Part shown: in pieces, positions 9,173 through 17,809 of the stretch | Layout of the letters: each line of letters starts with the position of its first letter | Numbering within the stretch: the first letter of the stretch is position 1 | Position numbers and translations under genes: made by a program | Notes under the pieces: model-generated | What the model was told of the DNA's origin: nothing | The model's input: only the letters and a program-made list of their open reading frames with translations | Database searches by the model: none | Assembly (NCBI RefSeq): GCF_947492815.1 | Contig: NZ_CANLOB010000018.1 | Span: forward strand, 1-64,000 | From: an uncultured Dokdonia sp. | Lineage (GTDB): Bacteria > Bacteroidota > Bacteroidia > Flavobacteriales > Flavobacteriaceae | Direction of reading: 5' to 3' | DNA: 64,000 nt

Positions 9173-10142
9173 TTATTTTTTTTCGTACAGCTAATCGTTC
9201 CAGTAAGAATATTGCTAAAAATCCTATAATTGCAAAAATAATAGCATATACTACTAAGGGGTCTCCTTCAAAAGAAGAAGGTAACACACTTTTTTCTAAT
9301 AATGGAACTTCCTCTCCATGCCTATCTATTCTAGTAGAAAGTACATTTTTCCAAGGCCATATTTTATTCAATGACCCTATCATAAAGCCTGTAAGCACTG
9401 CTAATGTAATTTCTTTTTTATGAGCAAACATCCATTTTAATGCTTTTGAAAAAAGCTTTAATCCCACTACACATCCAATAATAAAAAGTAATACTTTAAA
9501 AAAGCTTGTTTTAACTACTTCCCAATCACCTGCCAAAAGTCCTTCTATAAAATCTGTTAAGGAAGCTAATACAATACCATACGATCCCAATAATACCAAA
9601 ATAAAAGATCCGGAAACGCCTGGTAAAATCATTGCTATAATAGCGATACAACCTGATAAGAAAAAGAAATATAACGCATCTGGAGCTTGTGTTGGTGTCG
9701 CTATGGTAATATAATAAGCAACAGCCACGCCTATAATTGCAGTAATAACAATAACAGGACTCCATGTTTTAATTTGTTTTCCTATATAAATAATACTGGC
9801 AAGCACCAAACCAAAAAAGAATGACCAAACAATCACTGGATGGTTTTCTAATAAATACGAAATTAAATTAGCTAATGATAAGATACTTATAAAAACACCT
9901 AGGAATAAACTCATCAGGAATCCAAGGTTGTATTGCACAAACATTGTTTTAAACCCTTCCTTTTTCCATACTTTAATAATACCAAAGTCTAATCGATCTA
10001 TTGTTTCTATAAGCTCCTGATAGATACCTGATATAAAAGCAATTGTTCCTCCGGAAACTCCTGGAACTACATCGGCAGCTCCCATTGCCATTCCTTTAAG
10101 CAGTATTAAAAAGTAAGAAAAAACAGATTTTGACATAGGCAC
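9162..10142 (-). CDS. DUF368 membrane protein, polyprenyl-phosphate transporter family (first of pair)
   Basis: A 326-residue polytopic protein with GAADVVPGVSGGTIAFISGIYQELIE at about 21-46 and ILPGVSGSFILVLLGSYG in the second half. It is a diverged paralogue of the downstream gene and not a recent duplicate, because DNA similarity is limited to the motifs. It is first in the DUF368-DUF368-aroE operon. Two tandem copies might form a heteromer or serve different carrier lipids; nothing in the sequence decides this. It could alternatively be called UptA-like in function, but the fold is that of DUF368 and not DedA. Confidence 0.85.
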   Translation of the reverse strand: MPMSKSVFSYFLILLKGMAMGAADVVPGVSGGTIAFISGIYQELIETIDRLDFGIIKVWKKEGFKTMFVQYNLGFLMSLFLGVFISILSLANLISYLLENHPVIVWSFFFGLVLASIIYIGKQIKTWSPVIVITAIIGVAVAYYITIATPTQAPDALYFFFLSGCIAIIAMILPGVSGSFILVLLGSYGIVLASLTDFIEGLLAGDWEVVKTSFFKVLLFIIGCVVGLKLFSKALKWMFAHKKEITLAVLTGFMIGSLNKIWPWKNVLSTRIDRHGEEVPLLEKSVLPSSFEGDPLVVYAIIFAIIGFLAIFLLERLAVRKKINAN

Positions 10143-10213
10143 ATACTTTAGTATATGCTAAAATAATAGGTTTGACTAAGAAGACCTACAGAAACAACAA
10201 AAATAACCTTGTA

Positions 10214-11611
10214 CTAGACATTATATTTGGCTAAAAGCTGTTTTACTTCTTTTTTAGAATACGCATATGGAAACAACTCCTCCAAAATAATAGAAAAATC
10301 TGGATCAATCATTAAGGCGGTCTTTAAGAAAAAACGTCCTTGAATATCATCATACTTTGTATAATTCAAGCCAGATAAACGAAACATGATCTCTACATTT
10401 TCAGGATAAAACTCTAAAGCTTGTGAAAGAATCGTAATTGCAGCGTCTGTTTCTTCGAGATACAATAATATATCTGCATGTGTTAGCCATGTCTCTAACT
10501 CATAATTTCCAAGCTCTAATGTACGTCTATAGCCATGTTCTGCTTCTTCATAAAATTTTAAACGATGATTAATCTTAGCATATCGTTTCCAATACAATAC
10601 ATTTTCAGAATCAATATGTATTGCTTTATTTATGTAGTACAGTGCTTTTTGAAAATCTAGCTTTTTGGTATAATAATCTGTAATAGCAATCCATCCATTA
10701 TCTAATAGTGGATCTTCATGAACACAACGTTTATAATGTTTTAGGGCTAATTCATCATTTCCTAACTGATCATAACATTTTCCCATACGTAGTAACGCAA
10801 AAGACGTAGGGTCATCAAGTTCTAGCGTGATTTGATAATTTTCAAGAGCTTCGTTATACCTTCCTAACTTTTCTAACACTTTCCCCTTCTCTAAATAAGC
10901 ACCAATAAAACGATCATCACTTATTACAGCAAAGTCAAATGCAGAAAGTGCTTTCTCATAGAGTTTTAGGTCAAAATATTGTTTTCCAACCTGATGCCAA
11001 GCTACTTCGCAATATGGGTTTTTATTTAAGAACATATTTAGATACTCTATCGCTTCTTCACGTTGCTCTAGAAAATCAAAACAATAAATAATATTGTAAA
11101 GGGCACTATAATCAGTATCATCTATCTCCAGACATTTCATAAAGTTATACTTTGCATTCTGAAAATCGTCTATAAATAGATATTCCATTCCTATTAGGGA
11201 ATATACATCAGAAGGATCTTCCGTAAGATCTATTGCCATTTCTAATAAGTCTATGGCTTCTTGATGTTTATCTTGCTTACTATATATATTTGCTTTTTGA
11301 ATATAAATCTCTTCATTATTAGGCTCTAATTCATAGAGCTCGTTTAAAATAACATTTGCTTCTTCAAATTTATTTTCAAAAATAAAAATCTCTGCCTTGT
11401 ATAATCTAAGATTTATAGAAGTAGGGTGTTGTTCTAGACCAAGCTTAACTGCTTTTCTAGCCAATGCTATTTTACCTTCTTCTATATAGTAATTTGTTAT
11501 ACGCTCAAACTCTTCAGAGTCAAAAAACGAGACGTTATTCGTCTTCAACATAGACTCAAAACGCGTCAGGGAAAAATTTTCTTCTTCTTCAGGATTATAG
11601 TTCATACACAT
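10214..11611 (-). CDS. Tetratricopeptide repeat protein
   Basis: A 465-residue protein made almost wholly of about 12 TPR units (patterns such as A...G..L..LGRYNEALENYQITLELDDP). It has no signal peptide or membrane segment, so it is a cytoplasmic scaffold. The N-terminal 25 residues (MCMNYNPEEEENFSLTRFESML) are non-TPR; the true start may be Met3. It lies 71 bp upstream of the DUF368 operon on the same strand. TPR proteins of this length are conserved in Flavobacteriaceae, but I know no assigned function. Confidence 0.85.
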   Translation of the reverse strand: MCMNYNPEEEENFSLTRFESMLKTNNVSFFDSEEFERITNYYIEEGKIALARKAVKLGLEQHPTSINLRLYKAEIFIFENKFEEANVILNELYELEPNNEEIYIQKANIYSKQDKHQEAIDLLEMAIDLTEDPSDVYSLIGMEYLFIDDFQNAKYNFMKCLEIDDTDYSALYNIIYCFDFLEQREEAIEYLNMFLNKNPYCEVAWHQVGKQYFDLKLYEKALSAFDFAVISDDRFIGAYLEKGKVLEKLGRYNEALENYQITLELDDPTSFALLRMGKCYDQLGNDELALKHYKRCVHEDPLLDNGWIAITDYYTKKLDFQKALYYINKAIHIDSENVLYWKRYAKINHRLKFYEEAEHGYRRTLELGNYELETWLTHADILLYLEETDAAITILSQALEFYPENVEIMFRLSGLNYTKYDDIQGRFFLKTALMIDPDFSIILEELFPYAYSKKEVKQLLAKYNV

Positions 11612-11816
11612 TCGTTTATGTATTAGTATAAATTTAACAATGTTTTAGAGCAATGCTATTATTCATACTAAGAGTTGTCAACATAATAATGAACATTCAA
11701 TAATTAAGCCGAAAGGAGAAAAGCATGAACTAACCGCAGCAGATATCCAATTTTGGCAGAAATATCACTCCTTCTACAGTTCAATCTCAGTTTTTGACAG
11801 TTCAGAAGGTTTTGTT

Positions 11817-11832
11817 CGCTTTCGCGAAAGCG
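11817..11832. repeat. Iterated palindrome, copy 3 (intergenic)
   Basis: CGCTTTCGCGAAAGCG followed by TATACATA in the leader of the DUF2141 gene, about 57 bp before its start. Confidence 0.85.
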
Positions 11833-11888
11833 TATACATACTTTTACCCTGTCAATCAAAATTAACACTATAAAAACAACACATTATT

Positions 11889-12305
11889 ATGAAAACTTTT
11901 ATCTATTTAATCGCAATTTTATGTTCAACCTTAACATTTGCACAAGAAAATAAAGGCGTTACAGTAACTGTCGAAATTCCAAACCTATTAAATAATGACG
12001 GAAAAGTATCTGCTGCACTTTATGATGAAGCTACTTTTATGAAAGCTGCTCCTCTTGATGCTTCCGAAACTACTCCAGAAAACAAATCGGTTACATTAGT
12101 ATTTGAAAATGTGCAGCCAGGTTCATATGGTATTATCACATTACATGATCTAAACTCAAATGGACGTATGGATTTTGAACCAAGCGGTATGCCAAAAGAA
12201 CCTTATGGAATCTCTGGTGTTGGAGCTAGCTTTGGACCTCCTACATGGGGTGATGCAAAATTTACCGTAGAAGAAGAGGATATCACTATTAAAATAAGCA
12301 TGTAA
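11889..12305 (+). CDS. DUF2141 domain secreted protein
   Basis: A 138-residue protein with a clear signal peptide (MKTFIYLIAILCSTLTFAQ). It is followed by the DUF2141 beta-sandwich pattern: VTVEIPNLLNNDGKVSAALYDEATFM, then PGSYGIITLHDLNSNGRMDFE..GMPKEPYG. It is expected in the periplasm or on the surface; the family has no assigned role. The short leader contains the palindrome at 11817, and the gene ends in a strong terminator, so it is monocistronic. Confidence 0.85.
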   Translation: MKTFIYLIAILCSTLTFAQENKGVTVTVEIPNLLNNDGKVSAALYDEATFMKAAPLDASETTPENKSVTLVFENVQPGSYGIITLHDLNSNGRMDFEPSGMPKEPYGISGVGASFGPPTWGDAKFTVEEEDITIKISM

Positions 12306-12327
12306 TAGACTACAATATGTTTTACGG

Positions 12328-12357
12328 AAGGCTTCATTATATAATGAAGCCTTTTTT
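12328..12357 (+). terminator. Rho-independent terminator of DUF2141 gene
   Basis: A perfect 26-nt palindrome (AAGGCTTCATTAT and its complement) followed by a run of T. Confidence 0.85.
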
Positions 12358-12426
12358 ATGAGGAAACATTTGATATAAGAAAAACTAATTGTTTTCTATT
12401 ATGTATAGTTTTTGCTAATAGCTTCG

Positions 12427-12434
12427 TATTTTTG
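12427..12434 (+). promoter_or_regulatory. Bacteroidota -7 box of the oxyR-type gene
   Basis: TATTTTTG is a perfect TAnnTTTG match 28 bp before the ATG at 12463. It lies downstream of the alternative upstream start at 12412, which argues against that longer ORF. No well-placed -33 TTTG is seen. Confidence 0.6.
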
Positions 12435-12462
12435 TAAGAACAAAGACACCAGAGACCATCTT

Positions 12463-13404
12463 ATGACTATTACGCAATTAAAATATGTCCTTGCTGTTGC
12501 GGAACATAAAAACTTCACAAAAGCAGCCGAAAAAACATTTGTCACGCAGCCTACTTTAAGTATGCAAATACAAAAGATAGAAGAAGAATTAGATATTTTA
12601 ATCTTTGATCGTACAAAAAAACCTATTGAGTTGACTGAAATAGGTAATAAGATCGTTATTCAAGCAAAAAACATTGTAAATGAGGCTAATCGCATTTCTG
12701 ATATTGTAGATCAAGAAAAAGGATTTATAGGAGGTGAATTCAAATTAGGAATCATCCCTACGATTATGCCTACTCTATTACCTATGTTCTTGCGTAATTT
12801 TATAAATAAGTATCCAAAAGTAAAACTTAAAATAGAAGAGTTAAACACGGAAACGATTATACAAAAATTAGAAGAAGGACATTTGGATGCAGCTATTGCA
12901 GCTACACCACTTCAAAATGAAAATATAAAAGAGCGTCCTCTCTATTACGAACCATTTATTGCTTATGTAACCCAAAATCACCGACTTTTTCAAAAGAAAA
13001 ATATAGAAGTATCAGATCTAGATTTAACGGATATGTTGCTACTGGAGGATGGGCATTGTTTTAGGGATGGTGTTATTAATTTATGTAAAACAATAGGAAA
13101 TCAAGAAGATGATCATTTTTCATTAGAAAGCGGAAGTTTTGAAACGCTTGTAAAGTTAGCTAATGAAGACTTAGGAATGACATTATTGCCATATTTACAC
13201 ACTATGGATTACAAAGGAAAGGACATCGAATTTCTTAAAAAGTTTAAAGAACCTTCTCCTGCAAGAGAAGTAAGTCTTATTTACCATAAAAGTGAATTAA
13301 AAATGCAAATTATAGATGCATTACGCACCACTATAGCTAGTGTTGTAAAAGGCGCTATTGCATTTCAAAATGTGCAAATTATTAGCCCTATTCATCATAA
13401 GTAA
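12463..13404 (+). CDS. oxyR: LysR-family regulator, OxyR type
   Basis: An N-terminal winged HTH (MTITQLKYVLAVAEHKNFTKAAEKTFVTQPTLSMQIQKIEEEL) marks the LysR family. The effector domain contains GHCFRDGVINLC, the two-cysteine loop used by OxyR to sense hydrogen peroxide by disulfide formation. It most probably activates peroxide-defence genes. I choose ATG 12463 because the LysR family begins at this point and because a -7 box lies just upstream. Length (313 residues) is normal. No catalase or dps gene is adjacent, so targets are elsewhere. Confidence 0.88.
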   Translation: MTITQLKYVLAVAEHKNFTKAAEKTFVTQPTLSMQIQKIEEELDILIFDRTKKPIELTEIGNKIVIQAKNIVNEANRISDIVDQEKGFIGGEFKLGIIPTIMPTLLPMFLRNFINKYPKVKLKIEELNTETIIQKLEEGHLDAAIAATPLQNENIKERPLYYEPFIAYVTQNHRLFQKKNIEVSDLDLTDMLLLEDGHCFRDGVINLCKTIGNQEDDHFSLESGSFETLVKLANEDLGMTLLPYLHTMDYKGKDIEFLKKFKEPSPAREVSLIYHKSELKMQIIDALRTTIASVVKGAIAFQNVQIISPIHHK

Positions 13405-13427
13405 CCCTTTCATATATAGGTGTCACT

Positions 13428-13458
13428 AAAAAGAGCCTTGTTTCCAAGGCTCTTTTTT
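13428..13458. terminator. Bidirectional terminator
   Basis: AAAAAGAGCCTTG, loop TTTC, CAAGGCTCTTTTTT. It is shared by oxyR and the convergent small gene. Confidence 0.85.
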
Positions 13459-13642
13459 ATGGGTTTAAATAAATTAGACATTGATTAAGATTTGGCTTTT
13501 CCTTTACAAGGCTGTCAATCCAAATTCGAAGTTCCTCAATTTCATAAGGAAGTAATCTTTTCACTGCTTTTTGTAGTTCTTTACAAAATAATACACTATC
13601 AAAACTTACCTTGTTAAGGATTGTTTTTGTGTATTCAAACAT
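13457..13642 (-). CDS. Small conserved hypothetical protein
   Basis: A 61-residue protein beginning MFEYTKTILNKVSFDSVLFCKELQ; an in-frame ATG at 13654 adds four residues (MARA). It has amphipathic helices and a C-terminal CLIYLN. It resembles small hypothetical proteins I remember in many flavobacterial genomes, but no function is known. It is flanked by its own terminator at 13428-13458 and by a 173-185 bp non-coding stretch upstream, so it is an independent transcription unit. Confidence 0.65.
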   Translation of the reverse strand: MFEYTKTILNKVSFDSVLFCKELQKAVKRLLPYEIEELRIWIDSLVKEKPNLNQCLIYLNP

Positions 13643-13827
13643 TGCTCTCGCCATATTCGAAATTAGGGTTTAGGTTAGATCTAATAAAAGTAGTTTTAAG
13701 TATAGGCAGGTGTTTTTTATTATATCTTAAATATACACCTTTTGTTCTACTTTTTTAGCGAATCCTTACACTTTAACAACAATTTTTGATCGTGTTAAAA
13801 CATAAAACACTTGTTTACAGATGTTTA

Positions 13828-14628
13828 CTAAAATCCATTATCGCCGTCTAACAAATCTCCTAATCCTCCTAAAATAGATCCTTCTCCTCTAGATTTACCA
13901 CCTCCCGAGGGTGCTAATGCAAGGACTCTATTTGCAAGTCTACTAAAAGGTAATGATTGAATATAGACCGTACCAGGGCCTGATAAGGTTGCAAAGAATA
14001 ATCCTTCCCCTCCAAAAATAGTATTCTTAATACCCCCTACAAATTCGATATCATAATCTACTGTATGATCAAAACCAATAATACATCCTGTATCCACTTT
14101 TAGTTTTTCTCCTGGCACAAGTTCTTTCTTTAGCGTAGTACCTCCTGCATGCACAAAAGCTATTCCGTCTCCTTCTAATTTTTGCATAATAAAGCCTTCT
14201 CCTCCAAAGAGACCTCTACCTAATTTTTTAGAAAACTCTATCCCAACAGATACTCCTTTAGCTGCGCATAAGAAAGCATCTTTTTGACAAATAAACTTCC
14301 CTCCTATTGCCGCCAGGTCTATCGGAATTATTTTACCTGGGTATGGAGATGCAAAACTTACTTTTTTCTTTCCTAATACATCATTATAAAATGCAGTCAT
14401 AAAAAGGCTTTCACCAGTAAGTAATCGTTTTCCTGCTCCAAAAATTCTCCCCATGACGGAGTTATCTTTCTGAGATCCATCTCCAAAAATAGTATCCATT
14501 CGAATACCTTCTTCCATCATCATAAAGCTTCCTGCTTCTGCAATGACACCTTCCTGCGGATCTAGCTCTATTTCTACATATTGCATTTCTTCTCCTATAA
14601 TCTCGTAATCTATTTCGTGTGCTTCCAT
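13828..14628 (-). CDS. AIM24 / TIGR00266 family protein
   Basis: Residues from [38 protein letters not shown] onward match the TIGR00266 (AIM24-like) family. This is a Gly-rich beta-helix-like protein with repeated motifs such as [21 protein letters not shown] and [22 protein letters not shown]. The C-terminus is [26 protein letters not shown] start at ATG 14628; upstream in-frame Met at 14676 would add a 16-residue hydrophobic stretch not seen in the family. The biochemical role is unknown. Confidence 0.88.
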   Translation of the reverse strand: MEAHEIDYEIIGEEMQYVEIELDPQEGVIAEAGSFMMMEEGIRMDTIFGDGSQKDNSVMGRIFGAGKRLLTGESLFMTAFYNDVLGKKKVSFASPYPGKIIPIDLAAIGGKFICQKDAFLCAAKGVSVGIEFSKKLGRGLFGGEGFIMQKLEGDGIAFVHAGGTTLKKELVPGEKLKVDTGCIIGFDHTVDYDIEFVGGIKNTIFGGEGLFFATLSGPGTVYIQSLPFSRLANRVLALAPSGGGKSRGEGSILGGLGDLLDGDNGF

Positions 14629-14995
14629 TGTAATTGTATAAATAATAAATAGTACCTCATAAGTAAATAAAGACATCCTTTTGTTACAGCGTACTCATAA
14701 ATTAAATAGAAAAATCTAACATCGCATAGTTTTTCTAGTAATAACTTGTTTAACAAATACTTGAAATAAAAATAATTTCGATTAAAAAAAATAGTATTGA
14801 AAATAATTAGCAAAAAAATATAAATAATTAAAAATCAAATATTTAACAACAAAAAGATCAATATATAATAAGTTATTAAAGATGATTTACATTTTTTAAT
14901 CTCCTGAAATAAAAAAGATAGCGTTAAACATAAGTCACTTTATTTTGATATGGTAAAAAAATTGACTAGGTTTATTTATGTAATTAAAAAATGCC
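14629..14995. other. AT-rich divergent intergenic region
   Basis: About 370 bp of very AT-rich DNA between divergent AIM24 and YqgE genes. It must hold both promoters, but I find no perfect TAnnTTTG box and no structured RNA. Confidence 0.4.
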
Positions 14996-15556
14996 ATGAA
15001 ACTACCTCCAAATAAAGGGTATTTATTAATCGCAGAGCCGTCTATTATAGGTGATGTGTCATTTAATAGATCTGTTGTTCTGCTTGCCGATCATAATGAT
15101 CAAGGTACAGTGGGGTTTATAATGAACAAACCTCTTGAACAAAAGCTCAACGATTTTATTCCATTTCTCACCCGTAATGATCTACCAATTTTTAATGGGG
15201 GTCCTGTAGAACAAGATAATATTTACTTTATACATACAATTCCTAACCTGATCACAGGAAGTACAGAGATAGCTTCTGGAATCTTTTGGGGTGGCGACTT
15301 TGATATGGTTATTCAACTTATAGAGGATAACAAAATTAAATCGCAAGAAATTCAATTTTTCTTGGGATATTCTGGATGGGATGCACAACAACTCAATCAA
15401 GAACTACAAGAAAAATCTTGGGTTGTTGTTGAAAATAATTATAAAGAGGATATACTGACCAAATGTTGTCCAAAACTTTGGAGAGAAAAAATTATAGAGC
15501 TAGGTGGTGATTATTTAATTTGGTCTAATGCACCAGAACACCCGCATTACAACTAA
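14996..15556 (+). CDS. YqgE/AlgH family protein (DUF179)
   Basis: A 186-residue cytoplasmic protein. MKLPPNKGYLLIAEPSIIGDVSFNRSVVLLADHNDQGTVGFIMNKPL is the diagnostic N-terminus. It is followed by FNGGPVEQDNIYFIHTIP and FFLGYSGWDAQQLNQELQEKSW, both conserved in the family. The role is not established. Its stop overlaps the convergent aminotransferase gene by 4 bp, an arrangement I remember as recurring in Flavobacteriaceae. Confidence 0.93.
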   Translation: MKLPPNKGYLLIAEPSIIGDVSFNRSVVLLADHNDQGTVGFIMNKPLEQKLNDFIPFLTRNDLPIFNGGPVEQDNIYFIHTIPNLITGSTEIASGIFWGGDFDMVIQLIEDNKIKSQEIQFFLGYSGWDAQQLNQELQEKSWVVVENNYKEDILTKCCPKLWREKIIELGGDYLIWSNAPEHPHYN

Positions 15557-16413
15557 CTTAATCTTGCTTTTACATTTAATTTTTGTAAAAGCGTTTTAGC
15601 TACTTCATTAGTATATACTTTCTTTCGATACTTTGTAATAGGCTGAATACCCTTTATAACATTCGTAATAAAGAGTTCGTCTGCTTTTTGTAATTCAAAA
15701 GGGGATATAGAAGCTTCTTCAAAAGTATATTCTTTCATCAATGGAAGAATTGCAAGTAATTGTTTACGAATAATACCACGTAAACAACCATCTTCTAATG
15801 GAGGTGTTTTAATATGTGTTCCTTTTACTAAGAATATATTTCCTTGTAATGCCTCTACGACATTCTTTTTAGTATTAATCAACAGGCAATTATCATAGCC
15901 ATTATCTTCAGCAAAGATACTTCCCGTCACATGAAGCACCTTATTAGTTGTTTTTAAGGTTGATAATATATCTGCATTTACATAATGATCTTTATAAAGT
16001 TCAACTTCATAAGGAGTCTCAGGTAATATGTAAAAGGGATCTGAGATTTCTTTTGCGTGTATATAATAGCCTACGCCTCTATTTTCAGGTAAATAAGCGC
16101 CACCTTCATTACGATATACTGTAATGCGTATGCGAGCAGTCTTATTAGACAAGTCATTTGCTTTTAAAGTCTCTATTAATTGTTCCTCTAAAAGTTCGGG
16201 TGTAAACTCCATTGGTATTTCCATACGAAGTATGCGCATAGAGGCCATCAACCTAAAGTAATGATCTTCCCAGAAGAGTAATTTAGCATTCACTGCTTTA
16301 ATAGTTTCAAAAACACCATCCCCATATAGAAGTCCTCTATTCATAGGACTAAGGGTTGTTTTATCGCTTTGTACTAAGGTACCGTTATCATTAATCATAA
16401 AAAATCCCGCCAC
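15553..16413 (-). CDS. Class IV PLP-dependent aminotransferase
   Basis: A fold-type IV PLP enzyme (286 residues). LYGDGVFETIKAVNAKLLFWEDHYFRL is the family N-terminal signature, TLKTTNKVLHVTGSIFAEDNGYDNCLLIN carries the PLP Lys region, and GCLRGIIRKQLL follows the phosphate-binding area. Substrate could be branched-chain amino acids, D-amino acids or aminodeoxychorismate; the sequence alone does not settle this. Start could be Met1 or Met6 (MINDNGTLV). Downstream of the START-like gene on the same strand with a 40-bp gap, so likely one operon. Confidence 0.85.
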   Translation of the reverse strand: MAGFFMINDNGTLVQSDKTTLSPMNRGLLYGDGVFETIKAVNAKLLFWEDHYFRLMASMRILRMEIPMEFTPELLEEQLIETLKANDLSNKTARIRITVYRNEGGAYLPENRGVGYYIHAKEISDPFYILPETPYEVELYKDHYVNADILSTLKTTNKVLHVTGSIFAEDNGYDNCLLINTKKNVVEALQGNIFLVKGTHIKTPPLEDGCLRGIIRKQLLAILPLMKEYTFEEASISPFELQKADELFITNVIKGIQPITKYRKKVYTNEVAKTLLQKLNVKARLS

Positions 16414-16453
16414 TCTTTTGAGGGCGGGACAAATATACTATTTAGCACAGGAA

Positions 16454-16846
16454 TTAAACGGATCCTATGACATGTTTTAGTTCTGAAATTTGATTATCCC
16501 AAAACATCTTCCCTTCATCTACTTCATCTTCTTCTGCATAATCAGTAATAATCAAGGAAACATCTTTTGTAATCTCATCTACTTGAATTCGAAGTTCAAA
16601 ATAGTAATCTTCACCATCTTCATCGTCTTCTAGCCATCTGAATCGAATACGTTCATTACTTTTTTTAGTAATCAACTTTGCTTGTTCTTCAGAGCCATCC
16701 CATATAAAGGTGTATAATTCACCTCTAGAATTTACGTTATCAGCAAACCACTCACTCATCCCTGATGGTGTTGCCATATATTGGTACAATAGATTAGGTG
16801 ATGCTCGAATCACAAACTCCATTTCATATTTTATTTTATCGCTCAT
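16454..16846 (-). CDS. START-like (SRPBCC) domain protein
   Basis: From MSDKIKYEMEFVIRASPNLLYQYMATPSGMSEWFADNVNSRGELYTFIWDG the protein fits the START-like / AHSA1-type SRPBCC fold, a small ligand-binding helix-grip domain. It is 130 residues and acidic at the C-terminus (DYAEEDEVDEGKMFWDNQISELKHVIGSV). An upstream in-frame ATG at 16873 adds nine residues (MGYTNNNKP) that look untranslated. No ligand is known. It precedes the aminotransferase gene. Confidence 0.85.
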   Translation of the reverse strand: MSDKIKYEMEFVIRASPNLLYQYMATPSGMSEWFADNVNSRGELYTFIWDGSEEQAKLITKKSNERIRFRWLEDDEDGEDYYFELRIQVDEITKDVSLIITDYAEEDEVDEGKMFWDNQISELKHVIGSV

Positions 16847-16932
16847 AGGTTTGTTGTTGTTAGTATAGCCCAATATATTGAAAGAAATCGCGAGAACAAA
16901 AAAATAGTTTTGATTTTATTTTAAAATTTGTG

Positions 16933-16963
16933 TTTGTAGTAAGATGAATTGTTTTTATATTTG
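16933..16963 (+). promoter_or_regulatory. Promoter of tRNA-Met
   Basis: TTTG at 16933-16936, 19 nt, then TATATTTG at 16956-16963. This is a perfect Bacteroidota sigma-A promoter about 50 bp before the tRNA. Confidence 0.85.
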
Positions 16964-17013
16964 CACCCGCTTACGGGATAGTATATAAATTATTATTTCA
17001 AAAAGCAAATAAT

Positions 17014-17087
17014 GGCGAGGTAGCTCAGTTGGTTAGAGCGTCGGATTCATAACCCGGAGGTCACGAGTTCAATTCTCGTTCTCGCTA
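17014..17087 (+). tRNA. tRNA-Met (CAT)
   Basis: Full cloverleaf of 74 nt. Acceptor strand GGCGAGG pairs with TCTCGCT, the D-loop has AGCTCAGTTGGTTAGAGC, the anticodon is CAT in TTCATAA, and the T-arm ACGAG/CTCGT encloses TTCAATT. The anticodon stem has one A-C mismatch next to the loop and one G-U pair. No CCA is encoded. It carries its own promoter and terminator. Its 3' 43 bp (17046-17088) recur exactly at 34541-34583 and, altered, at 34891-34938. Confidence 0.93.
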
Positions 17088-17096
17088 CTTAAAAAT

Positions 17097-17130
17097 GAAG
17101 AGGTTGTCTAAAAAGGCATCCTCTTTTTTT
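17097..17130 (+). terminator. Terminator after tRNA-Met
   Basis: AAGAGG ... CCTCTT stem with inner GTC/GGC pairing, followed by a T run. Confidence 0.7.
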
Positions 17131-17199
17131 ATGGATTATTTTTGATTTTGTATTTTAATACTATGAAATCTAAATTATCAGAATGATAACTAAACTATT

Positions 17200-17734
17200 C
17201 TGCACTAAAGTGCAGAGGTTTGTTTGACTAGGGACTAAAGCCCCTAATTTATTTCAATATGAAATTTGAAGTATCTGAATTAGTTTTGCGATGATGTTCC
17301 AAATACTCATTCACCATTTCGTCTGTTATATTTCCAGTACTCAAAGCTTCATAACTAGTAGCCCAAAAATGTTTTCCCCAGTAAGTTTTTCCTAAGGATG
17401 AAAACTCCATTTGTACTTTTCGAGAAGTTCTGCCTTTTAGCTGTTTTACTAAAAAACTTATGCTATGTTTTGGAGCATATTCAACATGCATATGAATATG
17501 ACCTGAACTAACAACTCCTTTCAATATCTCTACATCTTGAGCATTACAAGTTTCTACTAATAACTCTCGACAACATGACTGAATACCACCTTTCAAAACT
17601 TTATAACAATATTTCGTTGACCAAACAATATGACAACTTAAACTACTTACAGTATGTGAACATTTACGTTGATAATTACCCATAAGGTAAATATATAATT
17701 TTTCGCATCACTAAAGTGCTGCAATAAATTGCAG
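17200..17734 (-). mobile_element. IS200/IS605-like element
   Basis: A Y1 transposase gene flanked by subterminal hairpins. At the left are CTGCACTAAAGTGCAG (17200-17215) and AGGGACTAAAGCCCCT (17230-17245). At the right are GCATCACTAAAGTGCTGC (17705-17722) and CTGCAATAAATTGCAG (17719-17734). The shared CACTAAAGTG core in both ends suggests the transposase recognition hairpins. It sits about 110 bp after the tRNA gene. No terminal inverted repeats or target duplication are expected for this family. Confidence 0.75.
17249..17683 (-). CDS. tnpA: IS200/IS605 family Y1 transposase (TnpA)
   Basis: A 144-residue HUH single-strand transposase. CHIVWSTKYCYKVL at about 17-30 is the family N-terminus, GHIHMHVEYAP (about 61-71) contains the metal-binding HUH pair, and VNEYLEHH contains the candidate catalytic Tyr near residue 126. 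Length is normal (130-150) and the frame is intact, so it may be active. No tnpB/IscB partner is next to it, so it is the IS200 (tnpA-only) type. Confidence 0.9.
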   Translation of the reverse strand: MGNYQRKCSHTVSSLSCHIVWSTKYCYKVLKGGIQSCCRELLVETCNAQDVEILKGVVSSGHIHMHVEYAPKHSISFLVKQLKGRTSRKVQMEFSSLGKTYWGKHFWATSYEALSTGNITDEMVNEYLEHHRKTNSDTSNFILK

Positions 17735-17809
17735 GGTTCTAAATCTAAATTTGAAACCAATAAAAAGAGCTTTATAATAATATTTTTTTCTTGGTTGATC
17801 TTTAAAATG

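Noticed and set aside
12412..12462. N-terminal extension of the OxyR-type regulator
   Set aside because: It would start upstream of the -7 box and has no counterpart in the LysR family.
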